A DNA stretch of 64,000 bases from Paraspadella gotoi (Eukaryota > Chaetognatha): NCBI GenBank assembly GCA_051294375.1, contig CM119265.1:29488852-29552851 (forward strand). The letters are read 5' to 3'. The position numbers and the translations under genes were made by a program. Shown piece after piece: positions 12,963 through 25,254 of the stretch (position 1 is its first letter; the number at the start of each line of letters is the position of its first letter). Under the pieces are notes generated by a model, which searched no databases, was not told where the DNA came from, and was given only the letters and a program-made list of their open reading frames with translations.

Positions 12963-13011
12963 CAATCGCCACAGTTATTAATAGTTTTTTGATATTAACT
13001 AAAACTTTTTA

Positions 13012-13270
13012 GTCGGATCTGCTTGATCAGCAGATCGCGACTTTGAAAAAAAAAACGATGTCCATCCGTCCGTCTGTCTGTTCCTATGTCCGTCCGTCCG
13101 TCCGTCCATCGTCCGTCAAAACAAACATTTCGGATCAAATTAATAATTAATTGCCAAATTAATTAAATAATTAACTTGAATAAATTAATTATTTATTAAT
13201 TAAAAAATTAACTTGAATAAATTAATTATTAATTAATTAATTACCGATAATGATCGAGGGCAGTTCCGAT
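13012..13270 (+). mobile_element. Short-TIR element, compact copy
   Basis: Left end gtcggatctgct followed by its own inverted partner (agcagatcgcgac), then (GTCC)n, then AATT tracts, then an end near cgataatgatcgagggcag and ttccgat. The terminal inverted repeat (gtcggatctgct / agcagatccgac) is degraded at the right. About 260 bp with no coding capacity. The copy-2 counterpart is 22,728-22,986. Confidence 0.6.
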
Positions 13271-13589
13271 ATTGTTTGCTCAAACTTGTTTTGAAACGAC
13301 TCAAAAATTAAGCACGGGATTAATTAAAAAGTAATGCAACAAATGTAATTATAAGATTATATCAAAATCAAGTTCGGTTTTTAAACAAAACAGAAAAAAC
13401 ATCAACAAAAGAACAGCTGCGCTTTAATCAAATTTAAAAAAAAGATTATTACAAATTGTTTCTGATTTGTTAAATACATACTGTTAATTAATAATTCAGT
13501 ATTTGTTTATGCTTGCCGGATTGCAACCCATTACCAAGCTTGATTGGTTTTGAAAGTTGATACGAGTCTGCGAGGGTTTAAGACGAACC

Positions 13590-13670
13590 CAAAAAGGTCT
13601 ATTGATTAGGCATTGAACTCGGGACCTTTAGGTCCTAGATCAAAAGCTTGTCCCAACTAAAGTTAAACTT
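13590..13670 (-). repeat. tRNA-derived SINE-like fragment
   Basis: On the minus strand, a tRNA-like order is visible: an A-box-like word (ttagttgggacaag), a central block (gatctaggacc) and a B-box-like word (cgagttcaatgcc). A pairing acceptor stem is not evident. The counterpart in copy 2 is about 23,310-23,390. Read as a tRNA-derived repeat rather than a tRNA gene. Confidence 0.4.
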
Positions 13671-13679
13671 TAACTCTCA

Positions 13680-14320
13680 ATTAACATAACTACTTGGCAC
13701 TCAATAACATTTCCTAACATAACTACTCTATTGAATACATGACATTAAAAAAAGAAAGGTTTTTGGAAACCTCATTATGAAGAAGAGTTGTTGATTACTT
13801 TTAATTAATTATATTAACTACTTACAATAAAAAACAATATTTACAATTGAGAATGTATACGTTATTACAACGTACTAAACAATAATAAAAATAGATGAAA
13901 ATACTTGAGGCAAATTGATTGTAGACAAAACGAAAATAATAAAAGGTTGACCGACGACAACGAGAACAAAGACGTTGAGGTTTAATATTGTTTGGTGAGT
14001 TGTATTTTGCGACGAGGGTAAGTTAATTGACCGAGGTCAATTCAGGTCACCAGAGGTTTAGGTTAAATGATTAATTGTAACATTCTAGCGATTATTATAT
14101 TATTTGTATTGGATATTTTTTCAATGTTTTTCGTTTCCTTATTATTAATCAAATTCAAAACTGTCTGTACTCTGCAGCGTTCTTAGACTAAAACTACTAT
14201 CGAGGCAAGATAGAGGCTCACCCTACCGCCAGAACCTTCTCTCCCCCGGGCCTTCTCTTCCCCCTCTCAACGCCTCCTCCTCCCCTCGTCGTCCCCCTCC
14301 TTTTCATCACGGAGTCACGG
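13680..14320. other. AT-rich unique-looking stretch, no gene seen
   Basis: AT-rich, ending in a GC-rich segment at about 14,200-14,310 that leads into the 35-bp array. No exon supported. Confidence 0.4.
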
Positions 14321-14324
14321 ATAG

Positions 14325-14735
14325 AGTCTTGGAGATCGGACTCACTCTCTCACAACTCTTCTCTTGGAGATCGGACTCACTCTCTCACAACTCTTCTCTT
14401 GGAGATCGGACTCACTCTCTCAAAACTCTTTCTCTTGGAGATCGGACTCACTCTCTCACAACTCTTCTCTTGGAGATCGGACTCTCTCACAACTCTTCTT
14501 GAATCGGACTCACTCTCTCACAACTCTTCTCTTGGAGATCGGACTCACTCTCTCAAAACTCTTCTCTTGGAGATCGGACGCTCACTCTCTCACAACTCTT
14601 CTTCTGGAGATCGGACTCTCTCACAACTCTTTTCTTGAGATCGGACTCACTCTCTCACAACTCTTCTCTGGGAGATCGGACTCACTCTCTCACAACTCTT
14701 CTCTTGGAGATCGGACTCACTCTCTCACAACTCTT
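14325..14735. repeat. 35-bp minisatellite, copy 1
   Basis: Unit cttggagatcggactcactc plus tctcacaactcttct, about 12 units including shortened ones. Since 35 is not a multiple of three, reading frames rotate through all three phases, producing repetitive open frames on the plus strand that are not evidence of a gene. The copy-2 counterpart (24,050-24,360) has fewer units. Confidence 0.9.
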
Positions 14736-15116
14736 CTCCTCTCCTCACGATCTCTGGGTCCTCAAGCCTTCCTCTTACCCTCTCCCCCTTTTATGAACCC
14801 TAATATATCACATTTTTAGTTGAGGATATCTACTCAAAAACTGATTTTATTTGATAAAAATCTGAATATTTCCGAATCTAAATTAAATTTTCTTTCCGTA
14901 TCTTTCTTCCATTTTTTCGTAGATAAAATCGTTTAGAAGTTACAGGCAAAAAAGATCGCTACTTCAAATGAAAAATGGCACAAAAATAATAATTAATTTC
15001 TTACAGTTTTGGTATTTATTTATTTGTTTTTATTCAAATAGAACTAATTATTTTTTTTTTAATTTGCAATGCTAAAAGTATTGTACCTTTTTTTGGTTCA
15101 AAAAATGCCATTATAG

Positions 15117-15283
15117 CTTTTCGACAGAGGGAAAGACGCGCAACATCAACATCAGGGCTGAAAAGAATGGCGTCAAAGATGTGGAAAAACATTTCACTGT
15201 CTTACCCTCAATCGCTTGTACGAGAGCATGGCCAGACAAATACAGGCAGTAGTCGATGCGAGAGAGGCCATACCAAGTATTGA
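15117..15283 (+). pseudogene. Tc1-family transposase C-terminal remnant, copy 1
   Basis: This is the counterpart of 24,744-24,992, which reads openly into the Tc1 C-terminus ending GHTKY. Here single-base changes break the frame, and the short internal expansion present in the other copy is absent. Remnant of a DNA transposon. Flanks are AT-rich with no intact inverted repeat recognised. Confidence 0.6.
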
Positions 15284-15400
15284 AAATGTGTTTTTTTTTT
15301 TTTTTTAATAAATTAACTTTTCAACAACTATGTGATATACTTTTTTTCCTAGATAGTAGTTTGGTTTAAAATGTTTAAAACGAACACAACTAATACTCAC

Positions 15401-15487
15401 GTCTTTTTGCGGCATCTGCGGCATTCCAGGCATCTGTTGCATCTGTCCTCGATTCGACGAACGGCGATTTGTCTCGATGACGTCCAT
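15401..15487 (-). CDS. Candidate first exon, copy 1 (29 codons)
   Basis: On the minus strand an ATG opens a 29-codon frame that ends in a Gln/Met/Pro-rich segment (GQMQQMPGMPQMPQKD) and stops at GAC followed by the donor gtgag. It is the counterpart of 25,112-25,198. Two compensating indels near the start change the first residues to MDVIET but keep length and frame. No downstream exon was identified, so the gene is unknown. Confidence 0.3.
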
Positions 15488-15539
15488 CGTTAACAAAGAA
15501 CAACGAATTTTATTAAAAAAGACTTTTTTAAAAGATTTG

Positions 15540-15700
15540 ATAGGATAGTTCAATGAGAGCAAAGATAGGATAGAAATGAAAGCAATGATAGAATAGCAAT
15601 GAAAGCAATGATAGAATAGCTCAATGAGAAGCAATGATTGGATAGCAATGAGAGCAAAGATAGGATAACTCAATGAGAGCAATGATAGGATAGCGTTGCT
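15540..15700. repeat. About 23-bp tandem repeat
   Basis: Imperfect units built from aatgagagcaaagataggatag and aatgaaagcaatgatagaatag. Recurs at 25,255-25,405. No coding interpretation. Confidence 0.8.
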
Positions 15701-15784
15701 GTTGAGGAAAGGCAAAATTAGAAATAGAGGGAGAGACTTATTTTCAATAGCAAGAAAAGTTAGGAAATTTTTAAAAATGATGAC

Positions 15785-15915
15785 GAGACGCGACGACGAC
15801 GACGACGACGAGGATGACGAAGAAGGAAAGAAAGTCGTCCTCATCCTTCATCCTTCATCCTTCTTCCTCTTCTTCTTCCTTCTTCCTTCTTCCTTCTTCC
15901 TTCTTCCTTCTCCGT
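15785..15915. repeat. (GAC)n and (CTTC)n microsatellites
   Basis: A (GAC)n run at about 15,791-15,812 is followed by a CTTC/CTT tract at 15,843-15,910. Counterparts lie at 25,495-25,605. Confidence 0.8.
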
Positions 15916-15969
15916 GTCCCGCGACCGAAGGGAAAACCAAGGAGAAGGAGGGGAACACTTCGCTTCGGT

Positions 15970-16115
15970 CTGTAAATATGTCAGTAATGTCATCAAATGA
16001 TTGTCAGTAATGTCATCAAATGTTGTCAATATGCAATCAAATAATTTGCCTTGTAATGTCTTCAAATGTTTGTCAGTAATGTCATCAAATGTTTGTCAGT
16101 AAGTCATCAAATGTT
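15970..16115. repeat. 23-bp tandem repeat
   Basis: Units of tcagtaatgtcatcaaatg plus tttg. The counterpart is about 25,675-25,795. Confidence 0.8.
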
Positions 16116-16349
16116 TTGTAACTAGTCGTTTTGGTTGTGTTTCTGACTTACGTCGGCTTAGCGGATTTATCATTGTTGAACAGAGTATTAGATTTAAGCG
16201 CCTTGAAGCGATTTTTTATGTCTTGCGAAGCACTGGTTAACTATTTTGTCGGATGTTGCAGATCGAGCAAGACCACAAATAGTTTACATTTTCGCTATGG
16301 AAATTGTTGCCGACAAAAAACCATCTATCAAATGAAATATTGGTCGGGA

Positions 16350-16455
16350 CCATGACGACAACGACGATGTCAATGATGACAACGACGACAATAACTAAAA
16401 CGACGACGTCGACGACAACGATGACGACGACGACAACGACGATGATTCAAAGAAT
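16350..16455. repeat. ACG-rich microsatellite
   Basis: Interrupted gacaacgacgatg repeat giving Thr/Met-rich or Asp-rich artificial frames. Identical in kind to 26,028-26,122. Confidence 0.7.
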
Positions 16456-16486
16456 AAATTCAAGTTTTTCGTTTTTTTTATTTTTA

Positions 16487-16982
16487 GCTGGATCTGTTTC
16501 AGCAGATCCCGACTCTATAATTCACTTTGTTGGTCTGTCGGTCCACCCCCTCAATATTGTTGGGCATCACTTATATCATGTCAGTACATCGAATTATTGA
16601 TAATTATGCAAAAAAAGATTCCGTCCATCTCCGTCCGTCCGTCCGACCGTCCGTCCGTCGTGTAGGTAGGGAAGTGTGTGATTGAAGTTTCGATGAAATC
16701 GTCCGATGGAAATGAGTTTAAATGGAAAAAATAAAAATATATATTTCACTATTTGAACACCATTACTCAATGAGTGAATGGGGCGATAGACTTGAATTTT
16801 GCATTTGGGCTAGAAAAGTGTGTGATTAAACTGGAAATCAATTTTCGATGGAATCGTTTGAGTGGAAAATGAGTTTAAATGGAAAAAACAAAAGAACCTA
16901 TTTAACGATTTGATTATGCCTTTTTTTCTTTTTATTTTAAATGTAAAAGCAAGATGTAATAATTAATCAATAATTAATCAGT
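16487..16982 (+). mobile_element. Short-TIR element, truncated by gap
   Basis: Left end (g)ctggatctg...cagcagatcccgac, a block with ggtctgtcggtccacccc, a (GTCC)n tract, two similar blocks containing gtttaaatggaaaaaa, then AATT sequence cut by the 25-N gap at 16,983. The copy at 26,160-26,888 is complete. Confidence 0.65.
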
Positions 16983-17007
16983 NNNNNNNNNNNNNNNNNN
17001 NNNNNNN
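16983..17007. other. Assembly gap (25 N) between duplicate copies
   Basis: A 25-N run exactly separates copy 1 from copy 2 of the long duplication. This position is what one expects if two overlapping contig ends were placed end to end instead of merged. Confidence 0.95.
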
Positions 17008-17189
17008 AAAGAAGAGAGAGATAATTCAGCGGTTCATACGCTGGATGAGGACAGATAGGAGAGAGAGAGAAGATGACAACAGAGAAACAGAGAGGCGGTT
17101 TTCAATTCCATCTCGATTCGAATCCAGAGGCAACAATGTTATCGATGTACGCTAGTACGAAGGCCAACCTGAAGGGGGAAGAGAGAGGG

Positions 17190-18655
17190 TTGAGGTTGAG
17201 CAGCAGAGATGGACCGTTGAGCGTGGCATCAGAGATGGTGGTTGAGGTGGCATCAAGAGATGGAGGTTGAGGTGGCATCGAGATGGTGGGTTTAGGTGGA
17301 ATAGAATGGGTGCGTCGTGGTTTGGATGTAAGAGGAAATGGTGGTTTAGGCTGGCATCAGAGATGGTGGTTTGAGGTGCATTCAAGATGGATGTTGACGG
17401 TGAATAGAGATGGGAGGTTTGAGGTGGCATAGAAGATGGTGGTTTTAGGTGGCATCAGAATAGTGTGGTTGAAGGTGGCATCAAGATGGTGGTTTAGGTG
17501 GCATCATATGAGATGGAGGTTGGAGGTGCCATCTAGAGTGGAGGTTGGAAGTGGTCATCAAGAGATGCGAGGTTAAGGACTGCCGTGAAGAGATGGTAGT
17601 GTGCTATAGGGTTGGTGCATCGAGACAAAGATAGTATGATATGGTTGACGGCTGTCGTGCACATGCTAGAGAGATGAAGTAGTTTGTTGGAGGTGGCAGG
17701 TGCGTAGAGAATGGGTTGGTTGAGAGATAGAGATAGAAATGGTGGTTTGAGGTGTGCATCAGAGATGGTGGTTGAGGTGTATAGAGATGGGTGGTTGAGG
17801 TGGCATCAGAGTATGGCGTTGAGGTGGCATCAGAGATGGTGGTTGAGGTGGCACAAGATGGAGGTTGAGGTGGCATAGTGAGATGAGATGGTTAGGTGGC
17901 ATGAGAGAGTGGACGGGTTGGAGTGATGGCATGAGAAGATGGAGGTTGAAGTATGGCATCTAGAGATGGAGGTTAAGTGGGCTGGCCTCAGAAGATGGGT
18001 GGGTTTGAGGTGGATCAAGATGGTGGTTGAGGTGGCATCAGAAATGGTGGTTGAGGTGGCATCAGAATGGTGGTTGAGGTGGCATCAGAAATGGTGTGTT
18101 GAGGTGGCATCAGAGATGGTGGTTGAGGTGGCATCAGAGATGGTGGTTGGGGTGGCATCAGAAGATTGGTGACGTTAGAGTGGCATCAGAGATGGTGGTT
18201 GAGGTGGCATCTAGAGGATGAGTGTTTTAGGTGGCATGCAGAGATGTTGGTTGGTGGCATCAGAGATTGGAGGTTGAGGTGAAACTAGAAATGGATGGTT
18301 GAGGTGGCATCAGAGTGGTGGTTGAGGTGGCATCAGAAATTGGTGGTTGAGGTGGCATCAGAGATGGTGGTTGAGGTGGCAATCAGAATGAGTATGGACA
18401 GAGATGTGTGGGGTGGCATCAGAATGTGGTTTTAGGTGCATAGAATGGGGTTGAGGTGGCATCAGAGATGGATGTATCAGATGTGAAGGTGGCAATCAGA
18501 GATTTGGAGGTTGAGGTGGCATCGAGAGGATGGTGGGTTTAGGTTGGATTCAGAGATGGTGGTATGGAAGAATGTGGTGAGCATCAGAGATGGTGGTTTA
18601 GGTGGCACAGAGATAGGTGGTTGAGGTGGCATCAGAGATGGTGGTTGAGGTTGGA
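17190..18655. repeat. 24-bp minisatellite, noisy copy
   Basis: Same unit as 8,205-8,875 but with frequent indels and about twice the length. The indel load is unlike the adjacent single-copy sequence, suggesting poorly polished consensus. Confidence 0.8.
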
Positions 18656-18779
18656 AACAATGGGTGTGTGTCGGTTCTAGTTTTTGGAAGAAGCGGTGGT
18701 GGTCGAAGTGGCTGATGGTTCAGGTGGCCACCTTGAGTAGGAAGTGCCACTTTGAATAAGCGCCGACGAAAGACTTAAG

Positions 18780-19240
18780 TGGCGGCTAGTGGTGGCGGTT
18801 TGGCAGTGGTGGCGGTTGTGGTAGTGGTGGCTGGTATATGGCGGTTGTGGCAGTGGTGGCGGGGTTGTGGCAGTGGTGGCGGTTGTGGGCAGTGATAGCG
18901 GTTGTGGTGGGCTGGTAGTATTGCTGTGCAGTGGTGGTGTCAGGGTGCGTGTGAAGTGGTGGGTGTGTATTGGCGGTTGTGGCAGTTCGCGTTGGAGTGG
19001 GCGGTTGTGGCGTGTCGTTTTGATGGCTGGGCGTTGGCGGTTGTGGTTTGTTTGGAGTGTTCGTTGAATGGCGGTTTTGCATGTGGCGGTTTGTGTTGTA
19101 GGCGTATGGATGGCGGTTGTGGCAGTGGTGGCGGTTTGAGTGGTGCGTGTCAGTGTGGCGGGTTGTTGGTAGTATTGGCGTTGGTGCATGTGGGTTGGCA
19201 GTGGTGGCGGTTGTGGCTAGTGGAGGCGGTTGTCGGGCAG
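18780..19240. repeat. 18-bp minisatellite, noisy copy
   Basis: Counterpart of 8,990-9,535 with many indels. Long apparent frames on both strands are period artefacts. Confidence 0.8.
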
Positions 19241-19269
19241 TGATGTACAACTGTAATACTGGCAGTAAT

Positions 19270-19822
19270 GCGTGACAGCGTTGGAGAGTGACGCAAGTAA
19301 CGATGCAGTTTACAAAATTGACGAATTTATGTAAAGGAATTTTATGAATTTAAAAAAATTAATTTCGTTAAAAAAACATTAAATCCAATGTTTTATTATA
19401 GAGGGAATTGAAGGGGATTATATATTATTAAAAATCGACATTTTTTGTTGGAACAATTGATTAAAACGGACATTCAAAAAAAAGGAAAAAAAGAGTAGAC
19501 TGTATCGATTTCAAACGACGACCTACATTCGCTTTGACTGCAAAATTTTCAAACAGTTTTTTTTTTTATTAATTTGATTTATTTAGTAAATCGTCATCGA
19601 CTATTCCACCTTTTTTTCTTTTTATTCTTTTTTTTCTTTCTTTTTCTTTCTTTCTTTTTCTTTTTTTCTTTAATTCACTTTATATTTTTTTAAAATATCT
19701 TTCTTTTCTTTCTTTTTCGCTCTATTTTTATTTTATTTTTTTCCTTCTTTTTCTGTCTTTCTTTCTGTCTCTCTTACTTTTTCCCTCGAGTAGGGGGGTC
19801 TTAGTGGATTAGCAAGTTGGGA

Positions 19823-19882
<60 letters not shown>

Positions 19883-20061
19883 AAATCTAATAAGGGGAGA
19901 AAGAAGAGAAAGAATCAAATTTCTCAAGACAAAAGTCTTTTTTTTTCTAATCGACAGAATTTGTCTTCTCTTCTTTCTAGTCATTCACTTTTTAACAATT
20001 TTTTATTTACTTTTCAAAAGTTAAATGATTTCCTGTTATTTTAAGACTTGCTCCACCCCCT

Positions 20062-20102
<41 letters not shown>

Positions 20103-20345
20103 TCTCTCTCTCTGTCTCTTTCTCTCTCTCTCTCTGTCTCTCTCTCTGTCTCTCTCTCTCTCTCTGTCTGTCGCGGAGATCAAAAATCGATTTTATCACC
20201 GAAAAGATAAAAAAAAACAAATTTTATTTACTTTTCTTGATAAACCTAATTAATAAATTTGGCCTAAAAAAGCTAAGATTTTAAAACCAAGATTTTTTTT
20301 TTCTGGAGCAAAAAAAAAGAATCCCGCCAAAGGATTTTTCCCACT

Positions 20346-20396
<51 letters not shown>

Positions 20397-22700
20397 TCTC
20401 CTCTCTTCCACTTCGCTTTTAAATTCTTTTTCTCCCACTCCCTCTCACTCTCTCTCATCACATTAAGTAAGGGAGTTTCGTTGTTTTTTTTACGCCTCCA
20501 AAAGCAGCTTCGGTTTTATTTTTTTCTTTAAAAGGAATTTTTTTATTTCCAGATTCATGGACGCATTTTTATTCTGTAAAAAACAACTGGTAAGTCAGTC
20601 AATCTGCTTGTTTCGTGTAGATTTTAATGTATGAAAATGTAAAAAAATTACCAATAGTTTTGTTTTAAAAACTTAACTGTTTAGGAGTACAACAAGTGAA
20701 TTTTCAGCTGGCATTTTTATTAAATGTCAAAATCATAGTCAAGTTCAATCACAAAATCTAAATGTCAGCTCCGGGTCTGCCAAGGTGCCAAGCTCGGGGT
20801 CTACCGAGGTGCCAAGTTCTGGGTCCGCCGAGGTGCCACGGTCTGCAACAAACGAAACTTCTTCGTGCGGTGCCAGACACTTTGAAAGTATAAAGTTAAA
20901 AACGATTCAAAAAAATTACAAAAACTAAATGAAAGTTAAAATTTTTTGAAAAATGTTTTCCCGCAGATTTTACCGCAGTTGAAAAGACGTTTATCCCCTT
21001 AAAAGTTGAAAAGACGTTTATCCCTTTAAAAATTTACTACAAAATCTGTTTTTACTTTTTTTTTTTAAATTATAAGAAGAATTTATTCCGAATCGTTTTG
21101 AATTACAAAGAAAATAATTTGGACTCAATTTAGAATTAAATTTAGATTTAGATTTAGATTTTTGTTAAATCTTAGTTTTGTATTTTCCTCGCAAGATTGA
21201 TTAAAACTGCTTGTTTGATTGTTCGCTTGTTTGTTTGTTTGCTTGTTTGTTGGTTGACTCGTTAGTTTGAATCTAAAAGGTACAGTAAAGTATTGGATCA
21301 GTGAAACATTCAAAAAAAAAAAATTTTAGTTAAATATTTTTTTTATTATATATGATATTGTATATGATTTAATGTTAAACGTAGTAATGAAAAGATACCA
21401 TTGTCAAATTGTTTATTTATTTAGAAATATGTTAGGATGAAAGTAGGAATTTCGAATTCATTCTACCTTATGTTTTTTTTGTTCTTTTATTCTAAAGAGA
21501 ATTAGAAAAAGGAGGAACAAAAAAAGAACAGAAGAAGTACTAATAGGAACAAAATAGGAACAAAAGAAGAACAAAAGAAGACCAAAAGGCCAATGAAATA
21601 AAAAAGAAAAAACCTTTAAAAAACTAAATTTGGAACCATATTTTCTGGATGGACTCTAGCTACGGATATCTCTCTCTCTCTCTCTCTCTCTCCTCTCTCT
21701 TCTCTCTCTCTCTCTCTCTCTCCTCTCTCTCTCGCTCTTTCTCTTGTATATAGAAAAATTCGCGATGACGGATTAATTAAAAGATGATGACGGACATTCT
21801 GTGAAAAAGAAAACAAAATTGTAGTGAGTGAGTGAGTGTGAATTGATTATAAAGAAAGGAAAAGAGAGATTTGAGTGTGAAGTGACTGCACAGAGATAGT
21901 AGAAATGTGTGATTGTTTGGTTAAATAGTCTTGTTGATTATTAATAAAAGGGAGAGGTCATTATAATTAAAATCAACTATAATGTTAAGAAATTGATAAC
22001 CGCTTGACAAAAAATTATCATCATCCACTTCTACGAAGTTTTTTCAACGGAGTCATATTAGTCATGTGATTAGATTTTCAAGAAAATTCTTTACTATTTT
22101 AAAAATTAATTAGCCTTCCGAGATTTGTGGTTTGGCGGAAAAGTAAACTTAAGAAATCACGACAATTTGATTACATTTCTTGAAAAAAAATAACTTGAAC
22201 TCTGGGTTGAAACTTTTTTTTGAAGACTTGAACAAACAAACTTTATTTTTTTCGTTTTCTATATTTTAACAATATATTCAACAGATCTCAACTTGATAGA
22301 TTTTTAATGATGATGTAGTCAATGAAATTGAGACGAATTTCAAAAAGTAAAATAATAATTTGGATTTGAATGATATTGGAATATTCGTAGTATATTCTAG
22401 GTACGTTACGAAAAAAAAAGAGAAAGGAAAGAAAGGAAGAAAGAAAGAAAGAAAGAAAGAAAGATATTCTGATATATATTTAAAATTTTGCACCTGACTT
22501 ATACAATCCAATCGATTCAATTTCTATCCTATAATTTTTATCTATCCGATTCATCGTATGTTTTTTGATTTAAACTATCCATTTTAATTCATTTTCATCA
22601 TTAAACCCCATTCTTTGAGACAAGAGCCTTCCGTCAAGACAAGAGCCTTCAGTCAAGACAAGAGCCTTCAGTCAAGAGTCAATCGCCACAGTTATTAATA
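19270..22700. other. Non-coding AT/CT-rich stretch of copy 2
   Basis: Repeats the content of 9,560-12,990: (CT)n at about 19,826-19,876, 20,060-20,165, 20,344-20,395 and 21,668-21,735, the 27-bp units near 20,768-20,840, a short GAAA tract at 22,410-22,465, and 20-bp units at 22,618-22,680. No gene seen. Confidence 0.6.
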
Positions 22701-22727
22701 GTTTTTGATATTAACTAAAACTTTTTA

Positions 22728-22986
22728 GTCGGATCTGCTTGTCAGCAGATCGCGACTTTGAAAAAAAATCGATGTCCATCCGTCCGTCTGTCTGTCCGTA
22801 TGTCCGTCCGTCCGTCCGTCCATCCGTCCGTCAAAACAAACATTTCGGATCAAATTAATTAATTAATTGCCAAATTAATTAAATAATTAACTTGAATAAA
22901 TTAATTATTTATTAATTAAAAAATTAACTTGAATAAATTAATTATTAATTAATTAATTACCGATAATGATCGAGGGCAGTTCCGAT
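22728..22986 (+). mobile_element. Short-TIR element, compact copy in duplicate
   Basis: Near-identical to 13,012-13,270: hairpin left end, (GTCC)n, AATT tracts, degraded right end. Its partner within the same duplicate is the 729-bp version at 26,160. The compact form lacks the internal gtttaaatgg blocks. Confidence 0.6.
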
Positions 22987-24049
22987 ATTGTTTGCTCAAA
23001 CTTGTTTTGAAACGACTCAAAAATTAAGCACGGGATTAATTAAAAAGTAATGCAACAAATGTAATTATAAGATTATATCAAAATGAAGTTCGGTTTTTAA
23101 ACAAAACAGAAAAAAACATCAACAAAAGAACAGCTGCGCTTTAATCAAATTTAAAAAAAAGATTATTACAAATTGTTTCTGATTTGTTAAAATACATTAC
23201 TGTTAATTAATAATTCAGTATTTGTTATGCTTGCCGATTGCAACCCATTACCAAGCTTGATTGGTTTTGAAAGTTGATACGAGTCTGCGAGGGTTTAAGA
23301 CGAACCCAAAAAGGTCTATTGATTAGGCATGAACTCGGGACCTTTAGGTCCTAGATCAAAAGCTTTGTCCCAACTAAAGTTAAACTTTAACTCTCAATTT
23401 AACATAACTACTTGGCACTCAATAAACATTTCCTAACATAACTACTCTATTGAATACATGACATTAAAAAAAGAAAGGTTTTTGGAAACCCTCATTATGA
23501 AGAAGAGTTGTTGATTACTTTTAATTAATTATATTAACTACTTACAATAAAAAACAATATTTACAATTGAGAATGTATACGTTATTACAACGTACTAACA
23601 ATAATAAAAATAGATGAAAATACTTGAGGCAAAATTGATTGTAGACAAAACGAATAATAAAAGGTTGACCGACGACAACGAGAACAAAGACGTTGAGGTT
23701 TAATATTGTTTGGTGAGTTGTATTTTTGCGACGAGGGTAAGTTAATTGACCGAGGTCAATTCAGGTCACCAGAGGTTTAGGTTAAATGATTAATTGTAAC
23801 ATTCTAGCGATTATTATATTATGTTGTATTGGATATTTTTTCAATGTTTTTCGTTTCCTTATTATTAATCAAATTCAAAACTGTCTGTACTCTGCAGCGT
23901 TCTTAGACTAAAACTTACTATCGAGGCAAGATAGAGGCTCACCCTACCGCCAGAACCTTTCTCTCCCCCGGGCCTTCTCTTCCCCCTCTCAACGCCTCCT
24001 CCTCCCCTCGTCGTCCCCTCCTCTTCATCCACGGAGTCACGGATAGAGT

Positions 24050-24360
24050 CTTGGAGATCGGACTCACTCTCTCACAACTCTTCTCTTGGAGATCGGACTC
24101 ACTCTCTCAAAACTCTTCTCTTGGAGATCGGACTCACTCTCTCACAACTCTTCTCTTGGAGATCGGACTCTCTCACAACTCTTTTCTTGGAGATCGGACT
24201 CACTCTCTCACAACTCTTCTCTGGGAGATCGGACTCACTCTCTCACAACTCTTCTCTTGGAGATCGGACTCACTCTCTCACAACTCTTCTCTTGGAGATC
24301 GGACTCACTCTCTCACAACTCTTCTCTTGGAGATCGGACTCACTCTCTCACAACTCTTCT
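24050..24360. repeat. 35-bp minisatellite, copy 2
   Basis: About nine units of the 35-bp sequence described at 14,325. Unit number differs from copy 1 while flanks agree closely. Confidence 0.9.
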
Positions 24361-24743
24361 CCTCTCCTCACGATCTCTGGGTCCTCAAGCCTTCCTCTTA
24401 CCCTCTCCCCCTTTTATGAACCCTAATATATCACATTTTTAGTTGAGGATATCTACTCAAAAACTGATTTTATTTGATAAAAATCTGAATATTTCCGAAT
24501 CTAAATTAAATTTTCTTTCAGTATCTTTCTTCCATTTTTTCGTAGATAAAATCCTTTAGAAGTTACAGGCAAAAAAAGATCGCTACTTCAAATGAAAAAT
24601 GGCACAAAAATAATAATTAATTTTTTACCATTTTTGGTATTTATTTATTTGTTTTTATTTCAAATAGAACTAATTATTTTTGTTTTAATTTGGCAATGCT
24701 AAAAGTATTGTACCTTTTTTTGGTTCAAAAAATGCCATTATAG

Positions 24744-24992
24744 CTTTTCGGACAGAGGGAAAGACGCGCAACATCAACATCAGGGCTGAAAAGAATTGCG
24801 TCAAAGATGTGGAAAAACATTTCACTGTCATACCTCAATTCGCTGTACGAGAGCATGGCCAGACAAATGCAGGCAGGAGTCGGTGCCGAGAGAGGCCAGA
24901 CAAATGCCAGACAAATGCCAGACAAATGCCAGACAAATGCCAGACAAATGCAGGCAGGAGTCGGTGCCGAGAGAGGCCATACCAAGTATTGA
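24744..24992 (+). pseudogene. Tc1-family transposase C-terminal fragment
   Basis: Open frame whose start resembles the Tc1 region around ENLWGQLKRK (here LFGQRERRATSTSGLKR) and whose end reads SLYESMARQMQ...GHTKY-stop. The ...SMxRR/Q...GGHTKY ending is typical of Tc1-like transposases. The catalytic DDE residues lie upstream and are absent. Inside, an 81-nt in-frame expansion of an 11-bp word (gccagacaaat) repeats part of the coding sequence. This expansion is missing from the other copy at 15,117. Inactive remnant. Confidence 0.7.
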
Positions 24993-25111
24993 AAATGTGT
25001 TTTTTGTTGTTTTTTTTTGAATAAATTAACTTTTCAACAACTATGTGATATACTTTTTTCCTAGATAGTAGTTTGTTTAAAATGTTTAAAACGAACACAA
25101 CTAATACTCAC

Positions 25112-25198
25112 GTCTTTTTGCGGCATCTGCGGCATTCCAGGCATCTGTTGCATCTGTCCTCGATTCGACGAACGGCGATTTTGTCTCGATGACGTCAT
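25112..25198 (-). CDS. Candidate first exon, 29 codons (unknown gene)
   Basis: The minus-strand ATG opens 29 codons starting MTSSRQNRRSSNRG and ending QMPGMPQMPQKD, directly followed by the donor gtgagt. The exon is 87 nt, phase 0. It is basic at the start and Met/Gln/Pro-rich at the end. The copy at 15,401-15,487 keeps length, frame and donor. Downstream (lower coordinates) I could not find a matching acceptor exon; the next candidate coding sequence, a Tc1 remnant, lies on the other strand. Similar in form to the candidate at 28,013-28,045. Product unknown. Confidence 0.35.
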
Positions 25199-25254
25199 CG
25201 TTTAACAATAGAACAACGAATTTTATAAAAAAGACTTTTTAAAAAGATTTAATA

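Larger units (their letters stand above)
8040..16982 (+). repeat. Long direct duplication, copy 1
   Basis: About 8.9 kb here is repeated in the same order and orientation at about 17,040-26,662. Differences are mostly single-base indels in homopolymers and changes in tandem-repeat copy number: the GAAA tract is longer here, and the 35-bp array has more units. Copy 1 stops inside a TIR element at a 25-N gap. Copy 2 runs on through the whole element. A true tandem duplication and a redundant unmerged assembly of one locus both fit. The 25-N gap favours the latter. Confidence 0.85.

Noticed and set aside
14325-14819. Repetitive open frames of the LTLSQLFSWRSDSLSHNSS type (also 24,051-24,442)
   Set aside because: Product of the 35-bp minisatellite. 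The same unit is read in all three frames in turn.
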